Assembly: GCF_003813775.1 (NCBI RefSeq)
Contig: NZ_RPDH01000001.1
Coordinates: 2,914,001 to 2,978,000, forward strand
DNA: 64,000 nucleotides
Reading direction: 5' to 3'
Source of the DNA: Chitinophaga lutea
GTDB lineage: Bacteria; Bacteroidota; Bacteroidia; Chitinophagales; Chitinophagaceae
Shown: positions 41,656-50,891 of the stretch, piece by piece
Position numbering within the stretch: position 1 is the first letter of the stretch
Layout: each line of letters opens with the position of its first letter
Made by a program: the position numbers and the translations under genes
Notes under the pieces: model-generated
What the model was told of the DNA's origin: nothing
Seen by the model: the letters and a program-made list of their open reading frames with translations, nothing else
Database searches by the model: none

Positions 41656-43158
41656 ATGGCAAAGCGATATGTTGCAATATGGTTCCGCCATTTGATGACG
41701 GACTGGATGATTCGCCGCCAGCCTGCACTGAAGGATATTCCTTTTGTATTGGCAATCGCTGTGCATGGCCGGATGGTGGTGGATGCCGCCAGCAAAACCG
41801 CCGGCATGCAGGGGATCACTACAGGCACGCCAGTAGCTGATGCAAAGGCGATAGTGCCGGGTTTGGAGGTGTTTGACAGCCGCCCGGGCGCGGAAGCAAA
41901 ACTGCTCAAAGCATTGGGGGAATGGTGTATCCGTTATACGCCGGAAGTGGGAGTGGACCTGCCGGATGGCCTGATGCTGGATGTCAGCGGATGTGCGCAT
42001 CTGTGGGGCGGAGAACGGGCTTATTTGAAAGAGATCGTCATCAAGCTGAGATCGCTGGGATACGATGCCCGCGCGGCGATGGCAGACACGATCGGCGCGG
42101 CCTGGGCTGTGGCGCGTTACGGGCAGACATCACCCCTCATCAACAGCGGAGAACAACTGCAGGCAATACTTCCCCTGCATCCCGCTTCGTTGCGTCTCGA
42201 GCCTGAGGTGGTAGTGCGGTTGCAGAAGCTGGGATTTCACCGTATCGCCGGCTTCATCAATATGCCGCGTGGAGTGCTGCGAAGACGTTTCGGGGAGGGG
42301 TTGTTGCTACGACTGGGGCAGGCGCTGGGCGAAGAAGAGGAATTTCTGCAGCTTATTTATATCCACCCGCCTTATCAGGAAAGACTGCCTTGCCTGGAGC
42401 CGATCACAACGGCGACCGGGATCGGGATTGCCGTTAAACGTTTACTGGAAACACTTTGCAAACGCCTCGAAACAGAAAATAAAGGACTGAGAACCGCCGT
42501 GCTGAAGTGTTACCGTGTGGATGGCATAACCGTTCAGGCGGACATTGGCACCGGCCACGCATCGCACAATGCGGCGCATCTTTATAAATTATTCGAGCTT
42601 AAAATACCCGCCATAGAACCTGCGCTCGGTATCGAGTTATTTGTGCTCGAAGCGCCGGAAGTGGAAGAAGCCAGCCCGCCACAGGAAAAATTGTGGGCTG
42701 CAGGGCCGGGCCTGGAAAACGCCGTGGTGGCGGAGCTGCTCGACAGGCTGGCCGGTAAGATAGGAGCGGAAGCCATCTGCCGCTTTTTACCGGCCGAACA
42801 TTACTGGCCCGAAAGATCGGCGAAGCCGGCCGCCTCCATACAGGATAAACCGGCTACGGGCTGGCGGCTCGACAGGCCAAGGCCCGTGCTGTTGTTGCCC
42901 AACCCGGAATTGATCAGGGTCAGCGCACCCATTCCCGATTATCCGCCCATGCTTTTTCATTACCGGGGCAAATTGCATCGCGTAAAGAAAGCAGATGGCC
43001 CGGAGCGCATCGAACGCGAATGGTGGCTGGACCCTGGTGAACATCGTGATTATTATACGGTGGAAGATGAAGAGGGACGGCGCTATTGGGTGTTCAGATC
43101 GGGGCATTATGATAAAGACCGGCATCACCATTGGTTTATGCATGGTTTTTTCGCCTGA
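41656..43158 (+). CDS. imuB: ImuB, catalytically inactive Y-family polymerase homologue
   Basis: A protein of about 500 residues related to DinB/UmuC. Family N-terminal order is kept (KRYVAIWFRHLMTDW, PFVLAIAVHGRMVVDAASKTA, GLEVFDSRPGAEAKLLKALG), but the catalytic acids are missing: the VDMDCF position reads AIWFRHL, and the SIDE position reads GLMLDVSG. This is the mark of ImuB, which acts as a scaffold between the beta clamp, ImuA and DnaE2. The C-terminal region after about residue 340 holds a further domain rich in Trp and His (HRVKKADGPERIEREWW). The frame opens at a TTG at 41599; the ATG at 41656 gives MAKRYVAIWF, the usual start. A 220-base gap separates it from imuA. Confidence 0.9.
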   Translation: MAKRYVAIWFRHLMTDWMIRRQPALKDIPFVLAIAVHGRMVVDAASKTAGMQGITTGTPVADAKAIVPGLEVFDSRPGAEAKLLKALGEWCIRYTPEVGVDLPDGLMLDVSGCAHLWGGERAYLKEIVIKLRSLGYDARAAMADTIGAAWAVARYGQTSPLINSGEQLQAILPLHPASLRLEPEVVVRLQKLGFHRIAGFINMPRGVLRRRFGEGLLLRLGQALGEEEEFLQLIYIHPPYQERLPCLEPITTATGIGIAVKRLLETLCKRLETENKGLRTAVLKCYRVDGITVQADIGTGHASHNAAHLYKLFELKIPAIEPALGIELFVLEAPEVEEASPPQEKLWAAGPGLENAVVAELLDRLAGKIGAEAICRFLPAEHYWPERSAKPAASIQDKPATGWRLDRPRPVLLLPNPELIRVSAPIPDYPPMLFHYRGKLHRVKKADGPERIEREWWLDPGEHRDYYTVEDEEGRRYWVFRSGHYDKDRHHHWFMHGFFA

Positions 43159-43422
43159 AGCACGGGGAGCTGCATTGAAAGTTACAGCGTTATGGATGGC
43201 AATGAAGCGCTGTAAGGAAAGTATAGCGCCTAAATGCGATGGTAAAAATAGAAAGAAGTGCGCAATGCAGATGCTTGCAGGGGATACGTCAGATAGAGGT
43301 ATACCTGATTAAATGAAAGACCCTGTATGGGCAATGCATCGTATATGCCTGTATGAAACGTTGCGAATGAAGCTATGGCCTGCCTGAGGAAGAAGGCTCA
43401 TTCATTGATGAGAAGGTAGAAT

Positions 43423-46400
43423 ATGCACTACACCGAACTACAGGTTACCAGTAATTTCAGTTTTCTCCGAGGCGCTTCGCATCCTGAGGAACTGGTAAGC
43501 CAGGCAGCAATGCTCGGCTATACGACTATTGCCATCACTGACCGCAATAGTTTTGCCGGCATCGTACGTGGCCACGTAGCGGCAAAAGAAAGCGGGATCC
43601 GGATTATCCCCGCTTGCCGGTTGGATCTGCTGGATGGTCCCAGCCTGCTGGCTTATCCCACCGATCGTGAGGCATATGGCCGGTTGTCGGGTTTATTAAC
43701 TACCGGGAATCTCCGTGCCGAAAAAGGAGAATGTCATCTATACCGGCAGGATGTGTATGCTCATTGCAAAGGCATAAAATTCATCGTCATACCGCCTGCA
43801 GCATTAAATGCACAGTTTGATTTTGAGGATGGCTTCAAAAGCGCTTTGCAGCAATACAGAGAGGCGTTGGGTGAGCACCTCTACATCGCCGCCACCCGCA
43901 CTTATGCGGGAGATGATCAGAAAAAACTGCACAGGATTTTCCTGTTGGGGAAAACACTCAACATCCCGATGGCAGCCACTAACGATGTGCATTACCATAT
44001 TCCGGAACGCCGGGAATTACAGGATGTGCTCACCTGCGTACGCGAAAAGTGCACGATCTATAATGCGGGTTACCGGCTCCTTAGCAATGCCGAGCGCTAC
44101 CTGAAACCTGAAGACGAAATGAGGCGGCTCTTTTTAAGATACCCTGACGCCATCCGCCACAGTCAGGAGATTGCGGATGCCTGTCATTTTAACCTCAATA
44201 GTCTTCAGTATGAGTATCCTGAAGAAATTACCACTGATGGCCGCGCCCCGCAGGAGGAGTTGGAGCATCTCGCCTGGAAAGGTGCGCATGATTATTATGG
44301 CGCCGATATTCCCGAGAAGGTGACCAAAGCCATTAATCATGAACTGAGCTTCATAAAGGAGAAGAATTACGCATCTTATTTCTTGACGGTACATGATATT
44401 GTGAATTTTGCCCGTAATGAAAATATCTTATGCCAGGGCCGAGGTTCCGCCGCCAATTCAGCTGTATGCTACTGCTTAGGGATCACAGCTGTTGATCCCG
44501 ATAAATTTGATGTGTTATTCGAGCGTTTCATTTCATCCGCGCGGGATGAGCCACCTGATATTGATGTGGACTTCGAGCATGAACGGCGGGAAGAGGTGAT
44601 TCAATATATCTATAAAAAATATGGTCGCGATCGTGCCGCCATCGTAGCCACCGTCACCCAGCAGCATTACAAAGGCGCTGTCCGGGATGTAGGGAAAGCC
44701 ATGGGCTTATCAGCTGATATGCTGGACCGCCTGAGCGGAACACACCTGGATTTTGATGATGAAGGCTTGGATGAGGCAGCTGTGCGTGAGCAGGGCCTGA
44801 ATCCCGCCGATCCGCATTTGCGGAAGGTACTGGAACTGACCGGCCAGATGATGGGATTCCCCCGTCAGCTAGGGCAGCACACGGGAGGGTTCGTGATTAC
44901 CCGGGGCAAATTATCGGATTTATGTCCCGTGCTCAATGCACGGATGGAAAACAGGACTTGTATTGAGTGGAATAAAGACGACATCGACGCGCTGGGTTTT
45001 CTGAAAATAGATGTGCTGGCGCTGGGGATGCTCACCTGTATCCGAAAGGCATTCACCCTGGTGGAACAACATTATGCCCGGGTGCTCACCTTGGCTAACA
45101 TCCCGCAGGATATCCCGGCAGTATATGAAATGATCAGCCATGCCGATACCATTGGTGTATTCCAGATCGAAAGCAGGGCGCAGCAATCAATGCTTCCGAG
45201 GCTGAGGCCGGCCAAGTTTTATGACCTGGTGATAGAAGTCGCCATTGTAAGGCCCGGGCCGATTCAGGGAGATATGGTGCACCCATATCTGAGGCGGCGT
45301 AATAAAGAAGAGGATGTTGAGTATCCCCGCGAAGAACTGAGAGAAATTCTCGAACGAACCCTGGGGGTACCATTATTTCAGGAACAGGCGATGAAAATTG
45401 CGATGGTGGCGGCTAAATTTTCAGCGGCGGATGCTGATGGGCTTCGAAGGAGCATGGCCACTTTCAAACATATTGGAAAGGTGAGCAAATATGAAAAGAT
45501 GTTGGTGGAAGGAATGATGAACAGGGGATACGAAGAAGAATTTGCCCGCCGCATTTTCCGCCAGCTGGAAGGTTTCGGCAGCTACGGTTTTCCTGAAAGT
45601 CACGCTGCGAGCTTCGCCTTGCTGGTGTACGTCAGCTCCTGGCTCAAATGTTTTTTCCCGGATGTATTCGCAACGGCGCTGCTGAACAGCATGCCGATGG
45701 GATTCTATCAACCTGCGCAAATCGTGATTGATGCCCGGAATCATGGCGTGGTGGTGCGGCCGGTGGATGTGAACCATTCCATGTGGGACAATACCCTGGA
45801 ATCACAAACGGGCCCTTACCGATATCACGCCGTTCGCCTCGGGTTCCGGCAGGTAACCGGCCTGAAACTCGCAGATATGGAAGTATTGATAGCAGCCCGT
45901 GGTGAAGGATACACCAGCATTACCAGCATCCGGGAAGCAGGCGTGTCCGAAACAGCACTAGAAAAACTCGCAGATGCGGATGCCTTCCGCTCCATGGAAC
46001 TCGACCGCCGGCAGGCGCTGTGGGAAGTATCCGCTCTGCACGACCGGCCCCTGGCACTGTTCGCCGGTCAACCATCCGCAAGTGCCCATGAAGCACAGGT
46101 TTCACTGCCCTTCATGACCGATGCGGAACATGTGTTACAGGATTATGCGGCTACTACACTTTCCCTCAAGGCCCATCCCGTCAGCTTCGTGCGTGAAAAA
46201 CTACAACTACTGCATGTGTCGTCCACGTACGAAATCAACAATGCCAGGGACGGCGATCAGGTAAAGGTGGCCGGCCTGGTACTGGTGCGGCAACGCCCCG
46301 GAACAGCGTCCGGCATATGCTTCATCACGATAGAAGATGAAACGGGCGTGGCCAATCTCGTCGTTTTTGAAAAGCTGTTCGAAAAATACCGGAGGGAAAT

Positions 46401-46632
46401 CGTTCAGTCGAGGTTGCTGATGGTAGAAGGAAAGCTGCAGCGGGAAGGGGAGGTGGTGCATGTGATTGTCAGGCAATGTTTCGACCTGTCTAAATTGCTC
46501 CGTGGATTACTGACACCGGAAGGCGATGGGCAGCCGGTACTGATTTCCCAGGCAGATACCGGTCAGCGGCAGGAGCAAATGCGCGAGGCCGAGGCGAAGG
46601 AAGTGTTTTCGAAGGGAAGGAATTTTAAATAG
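43423..46632 (+). CDS. dnaE2: Error-prone DNA polymerase DnaE2
   Basis: A 1069-residue C-family polymerase, last gene of the mutasome cassette. The N-terminal PHP domain shows YTELQVTSNFSFLRGASHPEEL and a run of His/Asp residues (TTIAITDRNSFAGIVRGH). The palm has PDIDVDFEHERREEVIQYIY, with the catalytic aspartates, and GRGSAANSAVCYCLGI. The fingers region includes GIMLRRAGVFQIESRAQQSM-type segment (IGVFQIESRAQQSMLPRLRP). A C-terminal OB fold reads VKVAGLVLVRQRPGTASGICFITIEDETG (seen in two parts, VKVAGLVLVRQRPGTASG and ICFITIEDETG). It lacks a helix-hairpin-helix extension and the tau-binding tail of DnaE1. Its role is error-prone bypass of damage and mutagenesis. Confidence 0.95.
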   Translation: MHYTELQVTSNFSFLRGASHPEELVSQAAMLGYTTIAITDRNSFAGIVRGHVAAKESGIRIIPACRLDLLDGPSLLAYPTDREAYGRLSGLLTTGNLRAEKGECHLYRQDVYAHCKGIKFIVIPPAALNAQFDFEDGFKSALQQYREALGEHLYIAATRTYAGDDQKKLHRIFLLGKTLNIPMAATNDVHYHIPERRELQDVLTCVREKCTIYNAGYRLLSNAERYLKPEDEMRRLFLRYPDAIRHSQEIADACHFNLNSLQYEYPEEITTDGRAPQEELEHLAWKGAHDYYGADIPEKVTKAINHELSFIKEKNYASYFLTVHDIVNFARNENILCQGRGSAANSAVCYCLGITAVDPDKFDVLFERFISSARDEPPDIDVDFEHERREEVIQYIYKKYGRDRAAIVATVTQQHYKGAVRDVGKAMGLSADMLDRLSGTHLDFDDEGLDEAAVREQGLNPADPHLRKVLELTGQMMGFPRQLGQHTGGFVITRGKLSDLCPVLNARMENRTCIEWNKDDIDALGFLKIDVLALGMLTCIRKAFTLVEQHYARVLTLANIPQDIPAVYEMISHADTIGVFQIESRAQQSMLPRLRPAKFYDLVIEVAIVRPGPIQGDMVHPYLRRRNKEEDVEYPREELREILERTLGVPLFQEQAMKIAMVAAKFSAADADGLRRSMATFKHIGKVSKYEKMLVEGMMNRGYEEEFARRIFRQLEGFGSYGFPESHAASFALLVYVSSWLKCFFPDVFATALLNSMPMGFYQPAQIVIDARNHGVVVRPVDVNHSMWDNTLESQTGPYRYHAVRLGFRQVTGLKLADMEVLIAARGEGYTSITSIREAGVSETALEKLADADAFRSMELDRRQALWEVSALHDRPLALFAGQPSASAHEAQVSLPFMTDAEHVLQDYAATTLSLKAHPVSFVREKLQLLHVSSTYEINNARDGDQVKVAGLVLVRQRPGTASGICFITIEDETGVANLVVFEKLFEKYRREIVQSRLLMVEGKLQREGEVVHVIVRQCFDLSKLLRGLLTPEGDGQPVLISQADTGQRQEQMREAEAKEVFSKGRNFK

Positions 46633-47161
46633 ACACGCCTTGGAACCGCAATTATATGCAGAGGATCTAATAAAAGATTATGTGGAAATTTTCTCCGCCG
46701 GATTTGACTAATTCACTGTTGCCTCATTTCCCGGCTTTAAACAGCGTGGTCAATTGTGTTATATTTTGATTTTCTAATCGAAACTCTTCTATGAAACCGG
46801 ATTATCATGATAGGTTTGCCTCCCCCCAGTCCAAATGGAAGGAGGGAAATGAGTAGGCTGATACGGAAACAGGTGTCCAAGTTTTTGCGTAACTACCAGT
46901 TGTGAACCCTATGCTGACGTGCAGCGATACCAAATGTGAGCCTGGGTGTTCCTGGTATCTTTCCTGGTCCGGAAAATTTGTAAAAAACACTGTATGTAAG
47001 TTGATTATGAATGACAACACAACAGGGACGTCAAAATACAATGGATAATTACAAATATTGTTGTGTTACGGGAAAGGCTGCTTTTGCAAATTTGTATTGG
47101 TTCCTATTCCCGAACGTTGTTTTGAGAACCGGTTTTTAAAATAACCAATGATATACCTCAT
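46633..47161. other. Intergenic region between dnaE2 and the dihaem lipoprotein gene
   Basis: A 529-base stretch with no credible protein gene. A minus-strand frame (46805-47041) codes for a Ser/Phe-rich 78-residue peptide with no family resemblance, and is probably chance. A TATATTTTG-type sequence near 46760 and AT-rich bases around 47040-47100 could hold promoter parts. I see no terminator after dnaE2 and no known RNA structure. Confidence 0.4.
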
Positions 47162-49768
47162 ATGACACGAAACCTTGCCATCACATTTCTCCTTATCCTG
47201 TTTGCATTATTTGTGTTTCACTGCACCACCACGAAGCAGTATACCAGTGCTCCGGCCCCGAAGCGGCATTCATTGCCGAGGGATTCGGCCGGCAGGATAG
47301 TGGTGCGGTCAAATCCCGCTGGAACCTATCTCTCACCACAGGAAAGCCTTGGTTCGATATATGTACCGGAAGGGTATCACCTTCAACTGGTAGCCAGCGA
47401 GCCGATGATCAAAGAGCCGGTAGCGATCGCATGGGATGGCAACGGCCGCATGTTTGTTTCCGAGATGCTCACCTATATGCAGGATGTGGACGGCACCCGA
47501 GAAAATGATCCGGTGTCGAGGATATCGCTGCTGGAAGATACGGACGGGGATGGTGTGATGGACAAAAGCTCCGTGTATATTGACAGCCTGCTGTTGCCCA
47601 GAATGATATTGTGTGCAGGCAAACAATTGCTGGTCAGCGAAACATATACAAACAATATATGGGCTTACGAAGATCTGAATGATGACGGGAAAGCGGACAG
47701 GAGATCGAGGGTATTCGGGAACGACAAGCCCCACACGGGCAATCTGGAGCACCAGCGCAGCGGATTGATCTGGAACCTGGATAACCGGATTTATGTTACT
47801 TACGAAAATCTCCGGTACCGGTATTCGCGTGGAAAGTTGCTGGCAGACACGATGTTTACCGGTAGCGGGCAATGGGGGGTAGGGAACGATGATTACGGGC
47901 GGCTGTACTTTTCTTCGGCCGGTGGCGAAGTGCCGGCTTACGGTTTTCAGATTAATCCGTTCTATGGCAGCTATGACGTACCCGGTCAGCTCGACGGAGA
48001 TTTTAATGCGGTTTGGCCGGTTATTGCAACGCCGGATGTGCAGGGCGGTGCGCCGAGGTTGCGCCCCGACAGTACCCTGAATCATTTTACCGGATGCTGC
48101 GGCCAATCCATATTCAGAGGTACGGCCCTGCCGGATGATTTAAAGGGAGATCTGTTGATTTGCGAGCCGGTTGGCCGGTTGATCCGGAGAGCGAAGGTGG
48201 ACAGTCGGAACGGTATCCGGGCTTTAAGAAATGCGTACCGCCAGGAAGAATTTATTACATCCACGGATATGAATTTCCGGCCGGTGAATACAGCTACCGG
48301 TCCGGATGGTTGTTTGTATATCGTGGACATGCACAGAGGCATCATCCAGGAAGGTAACTGGACAAGGGCGGGCAGTTATTTGCGGCCGCAAATATTAAAA
48401 AGGGGCCTGGATAAAAATGTTGGTCACGGCAGGATTTACCGGTTAGTACACGACGACTTTCAACCAGGTTTCAGGCCGGAGATACTCCGGGCGCCGGCGA
48501 ATCAGCTGGTAGATTATCTGTCACATGCGAACGGATGGGTGAGGGATAATGCGCAGAAGGAACTGGTTGTAAGGGGCGAGCGGTCTGTTATACCTGCTTT
48601 ACGAGCGATGGCTGGCCATCATCCCGTTCTCCTGGCCCGTTTACACGCTTTATGGACGCTGGAAGGCCTCGATGCAGTTGATATGGATGTATTGGGAAGC
48701 GCATTGAAAGACACCAGCGGGCAATTGCGGAAAGCAGCCGTGAATATAGCAGAGCAGTTTCTGAAGAACCGGGATGAGAATGTGTTGCGGTTATTGTCGC
48801 CGCTGGTGAACGATCCGGATGAGGATGTTCAGACGCAACTGGCCGCCACGCTTTCTTATTATGAAGGAGGCGGCCCGGGGACATTGCTGGAGAAGCTGTT
48901 GGCCAATACGGGGCAAAAGCGGTTGAAAGATATTGCCGGCCTGGTGGAAAAAAACAGGAATCAGAAGTTATATGGCGTCAATCTGGCTGGCCTGGCCGAT
49001 GACCAGAAGAAAGTTATCCTAAAGGGCAGGGAGGCATTTCTGCAGGTTTGCGCCACCTGCCATGGGAACGATGGCAAAGGTATACAGATCGGGGGGAATC
49101 CCATGCCCGCCCCGCCTTTGATTAATTCAAAGCGAGCCGGGAAAAGGGATGCGCTGATCGGTATATTATTGCATGGACTGACCGGCCCCGTCGACGGAAA
49201 AACTTACCCGGACGTTATGGCGCCCCTCGGTGCGGCAAATTCGGATGAATGGGTGGCTGACGTGCTGAGTTACGTGCATTACCGTTTCAGGCCTGGCGGC
49301 AGCAACTTTGCGGTTATCGGTCCGGACGAGGTAAAACGAATCCGTGCAATGACACAGTCGCGCACAGAGATGTTTACAGTGAAAGAATTGGATAGCCTGA
49401 AATTTGTGACGACCGGCGGAAAAGAAAAGGCGCCAGCTGCTATTGCTGTTGCCAAGAAGAAAACGGAGACCACAGTTCCCTCGGTGAAGGCTGCCGACCC
49501 TGTCGCGGCAGAAGCAAAGCGGTTGCTGGCTAAACAGGATTGCAGTGCCTGCCACAAACCGGCGGTAAAACTGGTCGGCCCTTCCTACAAAGCTATTGCG
49601 CAAAAATATCGCAGCACGGATACAAATATCCACAAACTGGCCGCGAAAGTCATTTCCGGAGGCGTGGGTAGCTGGGGACAAGTCCCGATGCCGCCGCACG
49701 CTGCACTCAATGTTACAGACGCAAGAAAAATCGTCCGTTATATTTTAACGATTCAGGAATATCAATAA
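47162..49768 (+). CDS. Beta-propeller, HEAT-repeat and dihaem cytochrome lipoprotein
   Basis: An 868-residue lipoprotein (lipobox VFHC, Cys21). Residues about 60-430 form a PVC-type/NHL-like propeller: VPEGYHLQLVASEP, EPVAIAWDGNGRMFVSEM, LLEDTDGDGVMDKSSVY (a calcium-binding-like loop), and DMNFRPVNTATGPDGCLYIVD. Residues about 445-600 look like HEAT repeats. A cytochrome c domain follows with CATCHGNDGKG (Cys630, Cys633, His634), and a second class-I cytochrome with CSACHKPAVKLVGPSY (Cys794, Cys797, His798) and the Met-ligand loop GQVPMPPHA. The same order of domains is known from planctomycete and verrucomicrobial membrane-bound dehydrogenases. It probably oxidises a sugar or alcohol and hands electrons to the two haems; the substrate is unknown. 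A terminator follows. Confidence 0.88.
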   Translation: MTRNLAITFLLILFALFVFHCTTTKQYTSAPAPKRHSLPRDSAGRIVVRSNPAGTYLSPQESLGSIYVPEGYHLQLVASEPMIKEPVAIAWDGNGRMFVSEMLTYMQDVDGTRENDPVSRISLLEDTDGDGVMDKSSVYIDSLLLPRMILCAGKQLLVSETYTNNIWAYEDLNDDGKADRRSRVFGNDKPHTGNLEHQRSGLIWNLDNRIYVTYENLRYRYSRGKLLADTMFTGSGQWGVGNDDYGRLYFSSAGGEVPAYGFQINPFYGSYDVPGQLDGDFNAVWPVIATPDVQGGAPRLRPDSTLNHFTGCCGQSIFRGTALPDDLKGDLLICEPVGRLIRRAKVDSRNGIRALRNAYRQEEFITSTDMNFRPVNTATGPDGCLYIVDMHRGIIQEGNWTRAGSYLRPQILKRGLDKNVGHGRIYRLVHDDFQPGFRPEILRAPANQLVDYLSHANGWVRDNAQKELVVRGERSVIPALRAMAGHHPVLLARLHALWTLEGLDAVDMDVLGSALKDTSGQLRKAAVNIAEQFLKNRDENVLRLLSPLVNDPDEDVQTQLAATLSYYEGGGPGTLLEKLLANTGQKRLKDIAGLVEKNRNQKLYGVNLAGLADDQKKVILKGREAFLQVCATCHGNDGKGIQIGGNPMPAPPLINSKRAGKRDALIGILLHGLTGPVDGKTYPDVMAPLGAANSDEWVADVLSYVHYRFRPGGSNFAVIGPDEVKRIRAMTQSRTEMFTVKELDSLKFVTTGGKEKAPAAIAVAKKKTETTVPSVKAADPVAAEAKRLLAKQDCSACHKPAVKLVGPSYKAIAQKYRSTDTNIHKLAAKVISGGVGSWGQVPMPPHAALNVTDARKIVRYILTIQEYQ

Positions 49769-49824
49769 TAAGGATTGAATGCGGGGGAGCCTTGTTGAGG
49801 CTCTCCTGCCATGTTTGAAGCAAT

Positions 49825-49856
49825 AAAAAAGCGCCGTCATTTGACAGCGCTTTTTT
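49825..49856. terminator. Bidirectional terminator between the dihaem gene and tRNA-Glu
   Basis: Hairpin GCGCCGTC-attt-GACAGCGC (49831-49838 and 49843-49850) with one mismatch, bordered by A residues on the left and six T residues on the right. It can stop both the plus-strand gene and the minus-strand tRNA. Confidence 0.8.
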
Positions 49857-49858
49857 CG

Positions 49859-49930
49859 TACCGCGTACGGGAGTCGAACCCGTCATTCCTCCGTGAAAGG
49901 GAGGCGTCTTAGCCGATTGACCAACGCGGC
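49859..49930 (-). tRNA. tRNA-Glu (anticodon TTC)
   Basis: On the minus strand the acceptor arms GCCGCGT and ACGCGGT pair, the anticodon arm CCTCC-CTTTCAC-GGAGG has anticodon TTC, and the T arm is ACGGG-TTCGACT-CCCGT. The discriminator base is A and no CCA is encoded. The D arm GGTCAATCGGCTAAGAC fits tRNA-Glu. Length is 72 bases. Confidence 0.95.
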
Positions 49931-49950
49931 ATTGGTCATTTTTGGGATGG

Positions 49951-49981
49951 CAAAGGTATAGTTTTTATCAAATAATCCAAA
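49951..49981 (-). promoter_or_regulatory. Promoter of tRNA-Glu
   Basis: On the minus strand TTTG (49981-49978), 19 bases of spacer, then TACCTTTG (49958-49951), an exact match to TAnnTTTG. It lies about 20 bases ahead of the tRNA 5' end. This shows the -33/-7 sigma-A promoter grammar of the organism. Confidence 0.7.
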
Positions 49982-50031
49982 AATATTTTTCAAAAATCCC
50001 CGTACCGTGTATTCCATACGCAATCCGCCCG

Positions 50032-50062
50032 TTTGCCATTTATACAGATTTACCTATCTTTT
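50032..50062 (+). promoter_or_regulatory. Promoter of the FecI-like sigma factor gene
   Basis: TTTG (50032-50035), 19-base spacer, then TATCTTTT (50055-50062), seven of eight to TAnnTTTG. The expected start site is near 50066-50071, which puts it after the GTG at 50007 and next to the TTG at 50070. Confidence 0.55.
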
Positions 50063-50069
50063 CGCTGAA

Positions 50070-50657
50070 TTGACGCAATCAACCAACATAATTCCACAAC
50101 TGTTACACGATGTTGCAACGGGCAGTATGCCGGCCTTTCGCCGGTTATACGAACTGCTGGCCGGAGACCTGTTGCAATACATCCGGTTGTTCACCGGCAA
50201 CCGTGCCGACGCCGAAGAAATCCTCCAGGACGTTTTTGTGAAACTTTGGGAAAAGCGGGAAACGCTTCCCGATATCCGCTCCTTCCGCAGTTACCTTTTT
50301 AAAATGGGGCGTAACCATGTGCTCAATTACCTGCGCAGTGAGAAAAAATGGGAAACGCTCCCCGCCGAAGACCCCGTGCTTATCCAGCCGGATCCCGCTG
50401 AAAAAGCGATCATCAAAGAATATTACCGCATTGCCCAGGATGCCATCGATCACCTTCCCGAACGCCGCAAACAGGTATTCCGGCTCCGGGAAGAGGATGG
50501 TCTCTCCCTCGACGAAATCGCCTCGCTGCTGGGTATCTCCAAATCCGCGGTAAAACAGCACCTGTACGCAGCCACAGCCCATATCCGGAAGTATCTGCAG
50601 CAATATGGCGTGAGCACCGTGTACCTGCCGCTGTTCTGTACTTATCTGTACACCTGA
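50070..50657 (+). CDS. FecI-like ECF sigma factor
   Basis: A sigma-70 factor of the ECF (RpoE/FecI) type, about 195 residues from the TTG at 50070. Region 2 is seen in FRRLYELLAGDLLQYIRLF and RADAEEILQDVFVKLWEKRE; region 4 in IDHLPERRKQVFRLREEDG and LSLDEIASLLGISKSAVKQH. An upstream GTG at 50007 is open but lies before a good promoter, and the TTG gives the usual N-terminal length; ATG at 50127 would cut into region 2. It lies ahead of FecR, SusC and SusD genes, so its activity is likely set by FecR in response to the STN domain of the receptor. A gap of 234 bases separates it from fecR. Confidence 0.88.
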   Translation: MTQSTNIIPQLLHDVATGSMPAFRRLYELLAGDLLQYIRLFTGNRADAEEILQDVFVKLWEKRETLPDIRSFRSYLFKMGRNHVLNYLRSEKKWETLPAEDPVLIQPDPAEKAIIKEYYRIAQDAIDHLPERRKQVFRLREEDGLSLDEIASLLGISKSAVKQHLYAATAHIRKYLQQYGVSTVYLPLFCTYLYT

Positions 50658-50891
50658 ACGGCGTCATTTTGCAGGGTGTCCATATCCCCGGAAAGTTTAA
50701 TTGGTCCCCCTTCATTCAACAAGAATTCGCCCCGGAAACGGTCTGTTTGCGCGCGGTTGTCTCCTGGCTGAAGGGGAATCCGTAGCGTCTCTCTTAGCGC
50801 TCCCGAAAACTTTTTTCCTCCCCACCTGTCCTTTTCGGAAAAATCCGTGTCTTCCTCCTAACTGCGAAGCTAATCTCGGAGTACACACGTT

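Noticed and set aside
46805..47041. Minus-strand 78-residue frame between dnaE2 and the dihaem gene
   Set aside because: No family resemblance, no promoter, and a composition unlike the neighbouring genes.
50007..50069. Longer start of the sigma factor at GTG 50007
   Set aside because: It lies ahead of a good promoter and adds residues that are unlike the family N-terminus.
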